Source: Cephalopachus bancanus (Eukaryota > Chordata > Mammalia > Primates > Tarsiidae). Taken from it: DNA of 64,000 bases. A program made the translations under genes and the position numbers. The notes under the pieces are model-generated. The model made no database searches, was not told the DNA's origin, and worked only from the letters and a program-made list of their open reading frames with translations. Location: the NCBI GenBank assembly GCA_027257055.1, contig JAPVLO010000074.1, positions 1,922,001 to 1,986,000 of the forward strand. The letters are read 5' to 3'. Below, in pieces: positions 34,490 through 47,056 of this stretch. Numbering within the stretch: the stretch's first letter is position 1; each line of letters starts with the position of its first letter.

Positions 34490-35475
34490 GCATGGATCAG
34501 AGAAGAATAGAGGGTTGAGCAAACATCAGAAGGAAAAGTCTCTCCCACTGACACTGAATAGGAGAAATAAAGAGAAAAACCAGAGATCTATCACAAATAA
34601 GGAAAAACCAAAGGAAGACCTCAGGCAATGTCAAGCTTGCCAAAAGGAAAACTCCTGAAAAATCAGACCTTTGTGCCCAAACAATGGAAGTCACCAACAA
34701 CTGTCCTCAGAATATGACAGATATTAGGGAATGGATGGAAAGAATGAATAGGACTCAAGAAAGACAAGATATAGCACTGAAAGGACTTGTAACAGAGATT
34801 TTGGCAATAAAAAATTTCATTCAGGAAATAAATAACAAGATGGCAATCATAACAGAATTAATCTAGCTGAAGAAAGAATCTCAGTACTTGAAGACCAAAA
34901 CATGGAATTAACCTGATCTGTAAACACATAGAAAGAAGACTCAGAAGAAAAGAACAAAGCCTACAAGTGATGTGTGATTATATCAAGAGGCTGAACCTAC
35001 ACTTGGTTGGTATCCCAGAAGAATAAAGAGAAATAGAAAATATCTTGGAGCAAGTATTCTAGGATGCAATTCAAGAAAACTTTCCCCAAATCACCAGAGA
35101 TGTGACCAGCCAAGCACAAGAGATACAGAGAATCCCCACAAGGCATCAAAAGAGAAGACGAACCCCTAGACACATAGTAATTCACCTACACAAAGTAGAC
35201 ACAAAAGAAAAAATCCTAGAGGCAGAAAGAGATAAAGGTCAGACTACCTACCAGGGAAAGCCAATCAGAACAGCAGCAGGCCTATTGGCAGAAACATTAC
35301 AAGCAAAAAGGAACTGAAGTCCAATAATCAAAGTCCTTAAAGATAAACAAGTTCAACCAAGAATATCCTATGCAGCCAAGCTTAGTTTTATCAGTGATGG
35401 AGAATTAAAATCCTTCCCGGGAATCCAATTTCTAAGAGATTATGCAGCTTCTAGACCAGCTTTACAGGAGACTTA
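34490..35475 (+). pseudogene. L1 ORF1 (RNA-binding protein) remnant
   Basis: ORF1p is the L1 nucleic-acid chaperone: a trimeric coiled coil, an RRM and a C-terminal domain. Here it is split over frames. One open piece (34684-34866) encodes a heptad-like coiled-coil segment with EWMERMNRTQERQDIALKGL. Another (35102-35317) encodes the C-terminal RNA-binding part, with RRRTPRHIVIHLHKV and GKPIRTAAGLLAETLQAKRN. The latter matches the family's RTPRHI...KGKPIR...AETLQAR pattern. A lysine-rich N-terminal piece (34416-34658) precedes them in another frame. Frameshifts and stops separate the pieces, so no full protein can be made. Confidence 0.8.
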
Positions 35476-36574
35476 AAAAGGTATTAAGCACAAAAGAAAG
35501 AAAAAAGAATAGACACACACTTTGAAGAGAACAGCAGAGCACAGAATCAACAGAATAGAGCACAAAAAGAAACTTGACAACACAAACATACATCAACCCA
35601 AAAGCCAAAAGAAAATAAGCAATCAAAGAAAAAAACTTTATAAGATCTTCATGACAGTGATGAACAATCACATCTCAATAATCAGCCTGAATATGAATGG
35701 ATAAAATGCAACACCAAAAAGACACAGAATGGCAAACTGGATAAGAAACCATGAGCCAATTATTTGCTGAATTCAGGAGAATCACCTCACTACAAGGCAT
35801 GCACACAGACTCAAAGTTAAAGGATGGAAAATGAGTTTGCAGGCAAATAAATCACAATAGAAGGCATGGGTCAAGATCATAATATCAGACAAAATGACCT
35901 TTAAGCTATCAAAAATTAAAAGATGAAAAAGGATACTACTTAATGATAAAACGTTCAATTCATCAACAAGAAATATCCATCCTAAACACATATGCACCCA
36001 ACATAGGAGCACCAGCATTTATAAAACAACTACTCAGTAAACTAAAAAAAAGATATTGACTCTAGCATTATTATAGCAGGGGACCTGAATATCCCTGAAC
36101 AGTCTTAGACAAATCATCAAGGAAAAAAAAATCAACAAGGAGATCCAGAACATAAACTTGACACTTGACCTAATGGACTTAATAGATACCTACAAATTAT
36201 TCCACCTAACAACCACAGAATATACATTCTACTCATCACTGCATGGAACATATTCCAAGACTGATCACATCCTTGACCATAAATCAAGCATACACAAATT
36301 TTATAAGGTTGAAATCTTGCTACACACATTCTCAGACAACAGTGGAAGAAAAATAAATATCGACACCAACAAAATTTCTCAAAGTCTACAAAGACATGGA
36401 CATTAAACAGCATGATGCCGAACAACTACTGTGTCAATGCTGAAACCAAAGCAGAAATTAAAAGATTCCTGGAAAGAAATGAAAATGAAGAAACCTCTTA
36501 AAACCTGTGGGATACCAGGAAATCAGATCTCAGAGGGGAATTTATATCTCTATGAACACATAGCAAGGAAATGG

Positions 36575-36828
36575 AGCCGGGCTCGGTGGCTCAACCTGTA
36601 ATCCCACGCCTTTGGGAGACTGAGGTGAGTGGATTGCCTGAGCCCGTGGGTTCGAGACCCACCTGGGCAGCGAGACCTCATCTTTACGATAAACCAAAAA
36701 ATCAGCCAGGCGCGGTAGCACACGGAAGTATCGCCGGAGCCCAGCAGGTTGAGGCTGCAGTGGCCAGGAGCAGCCACTGCACTCCAGTCTGGGTGACAGA
36801 GTGAGAGTCCAACTCAAAGAAAAAAAAA
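36575..36828 (+). mobile_element. Alu in L1 ORF2, with right-arm deletion
   Basis: Same orientation as the L1. The left arm is intact. In the right arm about 35 bp is missing between 'gcggtagcacac' and 'ggaagtatcgccgg', at a site where 'cggaag' occurs twice in intact copies, so slippage or microhomology deletion is likely. Imperfect duplications 'aaggaaatgga'/'aagaaaatagga' flank it. Confidence 0.9.
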
Positions 36829-38169
36829 GAAAATAGGAAGATCACAAATTGAGAGCCTAACAAATCACCTTAGGTAGCTAGAAAGAGAAGACCACCAAAA
36901 CCCCAACTTTAGTAGAACAATTCAAATCACCAAAATAAGAGCCCAAATACTGGACATAGAAGACAAAAATATAGAAAACATCAACAAAGCAAAAAGATTT
37001 TTCTTTGAAAGAATTAACAAGATTGATGGACCCTTAGCCAGAATAACCAAGCAAAAGAGAGAAAAAGAAAATAAACACAATCAGAAATATGAAAGATCAA
37101 ATCACAACTGACCTCAAAGTAATACAAAAGATTATCAGAGATTACTATGTACACCTATATGGAAACAAGCTTGGTAGCCTAAATGAAATGGAGGAATTTC
37201 TGATATTACACAACTTTCCCAGGTTGAAACAAGAAGACACTGAGACACTAAATAGACCAATAACAACCCAAGAAATTAACATTGTTATACAAAAACTACC
37301 TACAAAAAAAACAGTCCTGGATAGGATAGCTTTCCAACAGAATTCTACAAAACGTACAAGGAGGAGCTGATATCAATCCTTTTGAAAGAATTCTAGTCAA
37401 TTGTGAAAGAGGGAATTCTCCCCAAATTATTTTATGAATCTAATATCACACTGACACTCAAACCGGGTAAAGATTCAACAAAAAAAGAGGAGTACAGTCT
37501 AATAACAATGATTAACACAGATGCAGAAATCCTTAAAAAGATTTTAACAAATCGGATCAAAAAGCGTATTTCAAAAATCATCCACTATGATTAAGTAAGC
37601 TTCGTCCCCAGGATGCAGGGTTGGTTAAACATTTGCAAGGTCATAAATGTATTTAAATACATCAACAGATGTAAAAACATGAACCATATGATTATCTCAT
37701 AAGATGCAGAAAAAACTTTTGATAAAATCCAGCATTCTTTCAAACACCTAGGTACAGAAGGAACATCCCTGAAAATAGTAAGTGCCATTTACAATAAACC
37801 CATAGCTAACATATTGCTAAATGGAGAGAAATTGGAAATATTTCCCCTGAAAACTGGAACAAGACAAGGCTGCCCACTCTTGCTCAATATTGTGTTGGAA
37901 GTCCTAGCTAGGGCAATTAGACAAGAGGAGGAAATCAGGGGCATCCAAATAGGAAAAGAGGAAGTCAAGTTATCCTCTTTGCTGATGATGTGATCCTATA
38001 CCTTCAAAATCCAAGAGAATCTGTCAAAAACCTGCATGCATTGATAAAGACTTTGGTAAAGTTTTAGGGTACAAAATAAATGTGCAAATGGCAATTGCAT
38101 TCCTATACACCACCAACAAGCAGGCAGAAACCCAAATTGAAACACAATCCCATTCACAATAGCCACCGA

Positions 38170-38173
38170 AAAA

Positions 38174-38220
<47 letters not shown>

Positions 38221-38222
38221 AA
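38170..38222. repeat. (AAAT)n expansion inside L1 ORF2
   Basis: About 13 units of 'aaat' lie where related L1 copies have only a short A-rich codon stretch before 'atgccttggcatctt'. It is a microsatellite born from ORF2 sequence. Confidence 0.95.
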
Positions 38223-38994
38223 TGCCTTGGCATCTTCCTAAACAGAGATGTGAAAGACCTTTACAGTGAGATCTACAAAGCACTGCTCAAAGAAATCTAA
38301 GAAGACACAAACAAATGGAAAAATATTTCATGCTCATGGATAGGAAGAATTAAACTTGTTAAAATGTCCATCCTACCAACAATAATCTACAGATTCAACA
38401 CAGTACCCATTATGTTTCCAACATCATTCTTCTCAGACCTGGAAATGACAAAACAGAAATTAGTATAGAAACATAGATGATCGTGAATAGCCAAAACAAT
38501 CCTTTGCAAAAGAAACAAAGCAGGAGGTATCACACTTCCAGACTTCAAACTTTACTATAAGTCTACAGTAATCAAAACAGACTGGTATTGATACAAGAAC
38601 AGGCATATTGACCAATGACACAGAATAGAGATTCCAGAAGCAAAGTCTCGATTTCTCAACCAACTCATCTTTGACAAAGCCTCCAACAACAACCACTGGG
38701 GAGAGCTGAACCTATTCAATAAATGGTGCTGGGAAAACTGGTTGATCACACACAGGAGATTGAAACAGAACCCCTACCTATCACCATACATAAAAATTAA
38801 CTCTAAATGGATCAAAGACCTAAACGGAAAACCTCAAATTATAAGAATCTTAAAAAATACAGGAGACACCCTTATGGAAATTGGAACTGGCAACCAATTC
38901 TTATTCAGAAGCTTAAATACCCATACATTAAGAAATAAGATAGACAAGTGTGACCTCATCAAACTAACGACTTCTGCAAAGCAAAAGAAGCCAT

Positions 38995-39108
38995 CAATTT
39001 GGGTCTCTGCCTGCTTGTTGTTGGTGTATAGGAATGCAACTGCCATTTGCACATTTATTTTGTACCCTGCGACTTTGCCAAAGTCTTTATCAATGCATGC
39101 AGGTTTTT
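38995..39108 (-). repeat. 114-bp inverted self-copy inside L1 ORF2
   Basis: The reverse complement of 38026-38139 (also 114 bp) with seven differences that I count. It runs from 'caatttgggt' to 'gcatgcaggttttt'. It replaces roughly 20 bp that related L1s have between 'aagaagccatca' and 'agaatgg'. A small palindromic 'tgcatgc' pair lies at its right edge. Confidence 0.92.
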
Positions 39109-39966
39109 GCATGCACAGAATGGAAAATATATTTGCCAACTGTCTATGTGACAAAGGCCTGACATCTAGGATCTACAAGGAATTCAAAAACACTGAAAGG
39201 AAAAAAAGAAACAACCCCATTAAAAACTGGGCAAAAGACATGAATAGACACTTCTCAAAAGAAGATATATGGGCAGCCAACAGACACATGAAAAAGTGCT
39301 CAGCTTCACTTATCATCAGATAAATGCAAATCAAAACCGTATTGAGATACCACCTAACCCCAATAAGAATGGCCATCAATAATAAAACAAACAACAACAG
39401 ATGCTGGCAAGGATGTGGAGAAAAAGCAATGTTTATACACTGTTTGTGGAAATGTAAACTAGTGCAACCTCTTTGGGAGACATTGTGGCGATTTCTGAAA
39501 GAACTAGAAATTGACTTTTCATATGAACCAGCAATTCCCCTACTGGGAATATACCCGGAAGAACTCAAATCATTCTACAAAAAAAGATAACCGCACACGT
39601 ATGTTTATTGCAACTCTATGTACAATAGCAAAAACGTGGAACCAACCATGCTGCCCATAGAAGCTGGACTGAATTAAAAAATGTGGTATATATACACAAT
39701 GAAATATTATGCAGTCATATAGAAGGACAAACATATGGAATTTACAGAAACTTGGATGGGTTTAGAGTCGATCATACTCAGTGATCTATCACAGAAACAA
39801 GGAACAGAGTACCATATATTCTTACTCATAAGCAGACCTTGAACAATTATAATACTATAAGAAAGGCATGGTAGTAGTAGGAAACTGTCAGGGGAGTGGG
39901 GGTGTGATTGGCAGTTTAGGGAAACTGCTGGGGGGGGCACAGCCCATAATCAACATATTTATAGCA

Positions 39967-40265
39967 GCCGGGGTCGGTGGCTCAGCCTGTAATCCCGCGC
40001 TTTGGGAGGCTGAGGTGAGTGGATTGCATGAGTCTGCGGGTTCGAGACCCACCTAAGCGACTTGGCGAGACCTCATCTCCACAATAAATAAAAAATTAGC
40101 CGGGTGTAGTAGCGTGTGCCTGTAGTTCCAGTTACTCAGAAGGCTGAGGCGGAAGGATCACCGGAGCCCAGCAGGTCGAGGCTGCGGTGGTCGGGAGCAG
40201 CCACTGCACTCCAGTCTGGGCGATTGAGTGAGTCTCCAACTCAAAAAAAAAAAACACAAAAAAAA
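39967..40265 (+). mobile_element. Alu SINE, full-length, at the truncated L1 end
   Basis: Starts 'gccggggtcggtggctc' and has both arms and a tail grading to 'aaaacac' units. It has the 'gacttggcgagacc' linker and 'aataaataaaaaattagc', the older-looking subgroup. The preceding L1 ends abruptly in its 3'UTR and unique sequence follows, so the L1 tail was probably lost by a deletion around this Alu. Confidence 0.92.
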
Positions 40266-40457
40266 CACAAATTACATATTAAGATGCATTTTCAATAAAT
40301 TTTATAAAATAAAAGCTATAGAAATATTTATTATCAAAGCCAAATAAAAATTAAAACATAACTTTTCCCTATGAGATTTAATCAAGCAAAATTTTCAAAA
40401 AATACTCAAGTAAAGAACAATGTAAACAAATTATTTTTTTAAATGTTAAAAAACTCA

Positions 40458-40734
<277 letters not shown>

Positions 40735-41082
40735 TTAAAAAAAACTCGAATTCCCCTACCTTAAGCAATTAATGGAGTATTTATCATAGAATTTATGGTC
40801 ATATAAGTTTATATTAGTAAAATACAAATTTAAAATATTACAAACAAAATATAAAGCACCTATCACAAATACTAGGAGTTAAAAATAAATTGAGAAAAGG
40901 CAGAAATTTAAAAAAAGAATAAAGATAAGTGCATTCATAAATGTGTTTTTAAAAAGCATACAGAAATAATAAACAAGTAAAAACATGTTTTTTGCTACAA
41001 ATTAATAAAATCAATTAATCTTTATGTGTCTCAGTTAAAAAGATGAAAAAGCAAATACAATGGATAAGAAGGATCAACATTT
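40735..41082. other. AT-rich unique DNA, no gene seen
   Basis: A-rich, low complexity; no gene or repeat family seen. Confidence 0.5.
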
Positions 41083-42674
41083 TAAAGATGATTATCCTAC
41101 AGAGGGCAATCTACAGATTCAATGCGATACCCATTAAAGTACCAACATATTCTTCTCAGACCTGGAAATGACAATACAGAAATTCATATTGAAACATAAA
41201 TGAGCACGAATAGCCAAAACAATACTCTGCAAAAGAAACAAAGCAGGAGATAAAACGCTTCCAGACATTAAACTTTACCATAAGAATATAATCAAAACAG
41301 GCTGGTATTGGTACAAGACTTGGCCCAGGGACCTATTGAACAAGATAGAGATCAAAATCTCAATTTCTCAACCAACTCATCTTCGACAAAACCTCCACCA
41401 ACAACCACAGAAGAGAGGAGAACCTACTTAGTAAATGGTGCTTGGAAAACTGACTGATCACATACAGAAGATTGAAACAGGACCCCTACCTATCACTGTA
41501 CACAAAAATCAACTCTAAATGGATCAAAGACCTAAACATAAAACCTCAAATGATAAGAGTCTTAGAAAATGCAGGAGAAACCCTTATGGAAATTGGAACT
41601 GGCACCAATTCCTGATCAAAACCCCAAATGTCCATGCCATAAACCATAAGGTTGACAAGTGGAACCTCAACAAACTGAAAAGCTTCTGCAAAGCAAAAGA
41701 AATCAGGAGAGCAGGGAGACAGCTCACAAAATGGGAAAAATAATTCCCAACAGTATATCCAACAATGGCCTAAAATGCAGGATCTACAAGGAACTCAAAC
41801 GTGCCGAAAGGATAAAAACAAAGCCCCATTAAAAAGTGGGCAAACATATGAATAGACACTTCTCCAAAGAAGATATACGGGTAGCCAACAGACACATAAA
41901 AAAGTGCTCAACCTCATTAATCATCAAAGAAATACAAATCAAAACCACATTGAGATATCACCTAACCCCAGTAAGAATGGTCATCATTAATAAAACAAAC
42001 AATAAGGGATACTGACGAGGATATGGAGAAAAAGAAATGCTTCTACAATGCTGGTGGAATGCTAACTAGTACAATCTCTTTGAGGAACAGTGTGGCAATT
42101 TCTAAAAGAACTAGACATTGACCTTTCATATGACCCAGCAATCCCCTACCTGGAATATACCCGGAGGAACTCAAATCATTCTACAAACAAAATACCTGCA
42201 CACGCATGTTTATTGAAGCACTGTTCACAATAGCAAAAACATGGACCCAACCATGTTGCCCATAGAAACTTGACTGCATAAAAAAATGTGGCACATATTT
42301 ACCATATAACAATGGAATAGTATGCAGCCATAAAGGAGGACAAACATGGACTTTGCTGCAACTTGGATGGATTTAGAGTCTATCATACTCAGTGATGTAT
42401 CAAGAAATAAAGAACAGAGTGCCACTTGTTCACACTCATAAGCGGACCCTGAATATTTACCATAATACAGTAAGAAAGGGATTCACAGTAGTAGGATAAT
42501 GTCAGGGTGGGTGAGGATAGGACACACATCAGTAAGAGTACCTGATTTCAAATCAGCCAAAGTGGGGACCAAAGGAAGGCCCAAACTTTACCTATAAGAT
42601 GACCGTGTGTATACCTAAGCCTGAATTGAACCCCACATCTTTAAAATATATACATACATACATACATACATACA
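41083..42674 (+). mobile_element. 5'-truncated L1 with (ATAC)n tail
   Basis: Starts in the ORF2 C-terminal third ('gggcaatctacagattcaat'). It continues through 'tgggaatatacccgg'-type and Cys-rich-domain sequence, then the 3'UTR to 'gaaccccacatctttaaaat', with the tail turned into an (ATAC)n microsatellite (42651-42674). ORF2 is broken; one open piece (41519-41743) includes [20 protein letters not shown]. Same strand as its two L1 neighbours. Confidence 0.88.
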
Positions 42675-42805
42675 TACTTAAGCAAAAATACAGTTGATAA
42701 ATTTAAAATCAAATTCTAGGTATATCTAAGTATACTTCTGGAAATTTACGTGCGTAACTTAAAATTGGAATGCTGCTCATTTTACTTAAAAAGCTAATAC
42801 ATTTA

Positions 42806-42852
42806 GTGTGTGTCTGTGTGTGTATACCTGTGTGTGTATGTGTGTGTGTTTA
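42806..42852. repeat. TG-rich tract before an L1 insertion
   Basis: Interrupted (TG)n with 'tatacc' and 'tatg' breaks, immediately left of the target duplication of the next L1. Confidence 0.8.
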
Positions 42853-42863
42853 GAAGTTGTTAT

Positions 42864-43440
42864 ACTGCTGGTGGGAATGCAAATTAGTGCTACCTCTTTG
42901 GAAGACAGTGTGGTGATTTTTGAAAGAACTAGAAATATGACCCAGCAATCCCCCTATTGGGAATATACACAGAGGAATTCAAGTCTTTCTACCCAAAAGA
43001 TACCTGCACAAGCATGTTTGTTGCAGCTCTATTCATAATAGAAAAAACATGGAACCAACCATACTGCACATCAAAGCTGGACTGGATTTAAAAATGTGGT
43101 ACATATACACAATGGATTATGATACAACCATAAAGAGGAAAACATTTGAACTTTGCAGCAACTTGGATGAATTTAGAGTCCGTCATACTCAGTGATCTAT
43201 CACAGAAAGAAAGAACAGAGTACCACATGTTCTCACTCATAAGTAGACCTTGAACAATTATAATACTATAAGAAAAGGAATGGCAGTAGCGGGAAACTAC
43301 CAGCAGGGTGGTGGGTTGGCATTTGAGGGAATGTGCCAGGGGAGAGAGGGGCACACCTCATCAACAAGCGTACCTGCATATGAACATTTGTATTTCTAAC
43401 CCTGAATTGTACCCCACATCTTTAAAATAAAATAAAATAG
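42864..43440 (+). mobile_element. 5'-truncated L1 with clear target duplication
   Basis: From 'actgctggtgggaatgcaaa' (end of ORF2) through the 3'UTR to 'ttgtaccccacatctttaaa' and an (AATAA)n tail. Flanked by a perfect 11-bp duplication 'gaagttgttat' (42853-42863 and 43441-43451). It gives the cleanest definition of this family's 3' end in the window. Confidence 0.95.
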
Positions 43441-43451
43441 GAAGTTGTTAT

Positions 43452-44045
43452 TGTTATTGGATTCCATGGCATAGTAATATCTTTTTTGTTTTACTCTTTT
43501 GGGTTTAAACCAAAAAGTCCCAAGGAATACTTTGATTAGATATGTGATTTAAATATAAATTTTGAGCTCTATACCAAATATTTCACATAATATATTACAT
43601 ACACCAAACATATATTAAAGTAATATTCATTTACTGTATTCCACAAGCACAGTGATAAATGCTTACAAATATGTTTTCTAAATGTTAGCAAAAAGTAAGC
43701 AGAATATGTATCTATTTTCAATTTTTTAATATCTTTATCATGTCATTTAAGCTTATTGTTCTTTATACAGTTGTATACAGCTAAATTTGACCATAAAATA
43801 ACCTGCATATAATAAAATTATAAAAATGTTTTTGATAAAAAAAGAAAAAGCAAGCAAAAAAATTTTTTTTTAAATGACAAGGAATCGCAGACAGTAAGGA
43901 AGAAAAGGAAACAACCCATCAGGGCTTAGATGTTAGAATCTGAGTAAAGTTTTTAGCAGACTTGTAGGAATGAAGGGAACCAAAATTGGAGGTCAATGTC
44001 CTGGTAAGAAAGAAAGAACCTGGTAAGAGCCTCAATTTTGTTTAC
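43452..44045. other. Unique DNA, no gene seen
   Basis: A-rich stretch near 43820-43870; no repeat family or gene recognised. Confidence 0.5.
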
Positions 44046-44059
44046 TTCCCTTATAGTAA

Positions 44060-44108
<49 letters not shown>

Positions 44109-44235
44109 ATATATATATTTCCCTTATAGTAAAGTTATATATATATAATACATATATGTGTGTATAAAGCATATATTCATAAATGTAAATATAAATGCAT
44201 AAATGTATATGTATGTGTGTGTATACATATACATA
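44046..44235. repeat. (AC)n and AT/TG compound microsatellite
   Basis: (AC)n at 44061-44102, then 'atatata' and 'tatgtgtg' patches to about 44235. The 15-mer 'ttcccttatagtaaa' occurs on both sides of the (AC)n run (44046-44060 and 44119-44133), showing a 73-bp tandem duplication of the flank. Confidence 0.9.
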
Positions 44236-47056
44236 CTAGATATAGCTAGATAATCTATTCATTTGAAGCTAAGGTCAGACTGAATTACTCCTGTTATCAA
44301 AGATACAGTCTGCTTAAACTTTGAGTTCTTTTCCTATAATACAAAAACTGTAAGCAAATATCACTTAACCATCTTTTCATTGCCTGTAGAAATAGAGATC
44401 AGGGAGAACGCGTATATAGGAATGCTTGGACTACTGCTTTTGCTGTGCATCATCAAATCTTTTTTCTCTGATCTGGGGTTCTCATGTCTTCTGCTACTGA
44501 TAAATCTCCTAGAATATCCTATAGGTATATACTTGCACATGTACAAAATAATGTTTACTTGTTTTTGTTTTTATGTATAAATAGAGACTAGAAAAACTCA
44601 AATGTCTGTATTTTAGGAGATAAATAAATGATAATATATCAGAATAATGGACATCATAAAATTAAGTCTTAATTTTCATGCAATTATAAAATTAAAATGA
44701 ACATCTTTCTGTATTCTATTTGAACTCCGCGCAATTATTTGACATGAGAACGTCCTTGCTTGTGAATGCGAGAATCAAGTTGTAGAACTGTGAATATATT
44801 ATGAAAATATTTGTATAATAAAATGAAAACACTGTGTATAGATTTCAATTCTACTTAGATGGTATTGTTTTTTAAAAAACAAACACTGGAACAATTTACA
44901 AGAAACCAAACAAATAAGTATCTTCAGTGGGGAGGGGGCAGGACAACATAGAACTGCTCAAAATTAACTTCCCTGAGCAGATGACATTCAACCTAGGATC
45001 TAAGGAATTTGTAGAAACTAGCAAGTTGGATAAAAGCATAAAGAATTATTTCAAGATTAGACTACTGTATTTTCAGGAGGACATGGGTCTGAGAGCTTAA
45101 TACTGAAAGAAAGCCAATATGTCAAATACTTAGAAGAAGAATTGGGCAAAATGTGGCTACAAATTAGTCGTCTGTTAAACTATGTAAAACATGTAATCAA
45201 CCTTGATGTATCCATAGTTGCCTTGCTGAAATAAAAAAATCCTTTCTTGGGTGTGAAATTTTTTCATTGTAATTGAACTTATGATGGTTTTGTAAATGTC
45301 TTGGTGTTTTTTATTGTATATCCTTAAAGTGCAAAACATGTTGTTTTGATAAACATATACCTAGAAAAATAGATTACTACAGTTAAGCAAATTAACCTAT
45401 CTATCACTTTCCATAGTTAGTTGTTTTATTTATTTATTTGTTACCTTTATGATTTGTATCTGGCTTTTTAAAATTTTTAAATAGCAAGTGAGAAGCCTTT
45501 TAAACTTTCTCAAAACAAGTAGAAACCTTTGGTCTCCATGGATACAATAAAAAATCGTAACAATTTTATGAAAGAAGGAATAGAAATCTTTGTTTTCACA
45601 GAATGTGCAAACTGTTAGAGACCTGTGAATTCATCTGGCTCTGTGATCTCATTTTGCAAGTAGTGATACCAAGACAGAGAAAGATAGTGATCTGAAGTCT
45701 CAGCTTCAAAACTAAACTTCTGGGCCTCTGTTAAGCTATGAAAAACTTGTAATCAACCTTGATAATAGAAGGGTTCCATTTTATAATGAATGTTTTTACA
45801 AAAAATTTTTCTAATTTATGGAAAAGACTATAATTTTAAACTTCATAAAGGCAATTTATTTGCATAAAGATTGAATGCAGAGGAATCTTGAATGTACTTT
45901 TACACTATTATATTTTTTCAGAAATGGAACAACATGACAGTGTTTTTAATGTTAATCTATTGTTCTGTGCCTTAAAACATTTCTAATTCCAATAAAATGG
46001 CTGGAAATTTTATAAAATTCATGATGAAAAAACATATAGTCACCATGCAAAATATGAACAAAAATATCTTTAAAATAAGATATCATAAATAAGATGGAAA
46101 TCAAACTTGATTGTATTTAGATGGTTTTATTCTCTAGCAAATGCAGATTGCATCACCAAAGAACATATGACAAAACAACCATATTCCTTCTTTGGGCACT
46201 GAATAGTAGGGAGTCATTTTTCTGCCACAAATGGCTTCTATAAGAATCCAAAATAGGAAACAGATATATATTTTTCACCACTATATGGAATGTGAAATAT
46301 GCATATTTTAAAACAAACTAATAGACCGAAACTCAGGCTTAAAGAAAATACTGGATTTTTAATAGGTGAAATAAACAGTTTAATATTTATCTTGATGCAC
46401 TGTAAACTAATTCGTTTGTTTTTATGGTTATTAGAGAAACAAATAACAAGACAATGGAATACAACTAAACCCAGATTTAGTTGAGAAAACTTGTTTTAAA
46501 GTTTTAAAGAGTATTTTGAAGTTCTAAAATGATTAAAGAGTATTTTTAAAGTTCTTAAAATTATCTACAGTTTGAAAGTTTCACAAGAATCATCAAATAT
46601 ACTTCTCTATATATTTAATGTTTGAACATAATAATGCAGGCCTCACTAATTATTTGGGATGCTAAGAAAGTTTTATCATTTGATTATAATGCTGTATGAC
46701 AGTTGTGTCACTTTTAAGGGAAGCTACTTAAATATATGCACAGTGTTCTGAGCAACGCAAAATGATCTGAATTGTAAAAGCTTAATCTTTAAAATCATGT
46801 CAGTCTAATGTTCTATTTTTCTCACATTAATAAGTGGGTGTAAAAGTACATTCATGATTCCTCTGCATTCACTCTACACAAATAAGGTATCTATATGAAG
46901 TTTAAAATTATAGTCTCATATAATTAGAACATTCTTTTGTAAATACATTCATTATGAAATCGATCCATTCTATTATAATCTCACAAAAGAAAGGAGATGT
47001 TTTCAATAAAATATAACTCTAAACAATACCAAAAAATTCTTTTTGCATATTTTTAT
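44236..47056. other. AT-rich unique DNA with weak LINE traces, no gene seen
   Basis: No gene. At 45330-45425 'gcaaaacatgttgttttgat' and 'ttaagcaaattaacctatct' resemble an old L1 3' end. At 45600-45720 a faint MIR-like order ('gatctcattttgcaag') is present. Both are too weak to assign firmly. Confidence 0.45.

Larger units (their letters stand above)
35660..39590 (+). pseudogene. L1 ORF2 (endonuclease/reverse transcriptase) remnant
   Basis: ORF2p nicks target DNA and reverse-transcribes L1 RNA. Its start is visible as MNNHISIISLNMNG at 35660, then a stop. The endonuclease part survives only as scraps. The RT region is at about 37090-38300: open pieces at 37089-37370 and 37403-37594, then the LFADDVILY catalytic motif at 37975-38001 in a shifted frame. 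The C-terminal piece (39324-39590) keeps the Cys/His-rich pattern CWQGCGEKAMFIHCLWKC and ends in a stop at 39588-39590. The frame is interrupted by an Alu (36575-36828), an (AAAT)n run (38170-38222) and an inverted self-copy (38995-39108). Inactive. Confidence 0.85.
32468..39966 (+). mobile_element. Nearly full-length L1 LINE, inactive
   Basis: The largest element in the window, about 7.5 kb including two nested Alus. Order: 5'UTR with two tandem units and GC-rich internal part (32468-34480), decayed ORF1 (about 34490-35475), intergenic spacer, decayed ORF2 (about 35660-39590), and a partial 3'UTR cut off at 39966 where an Alu begins. The usual L1 tail ('ttgtaccccacatcttt') is missing, so the 3' end was lost. 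Stops and frameshifts break both ORFs, so it cannot move. It also carries an internal (AAAT)n expansion and a 114-bp inverted self-copy. The 5' end position is approximate, from 'ggaagttgggaagatgacag'. Confidence 0.88.
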
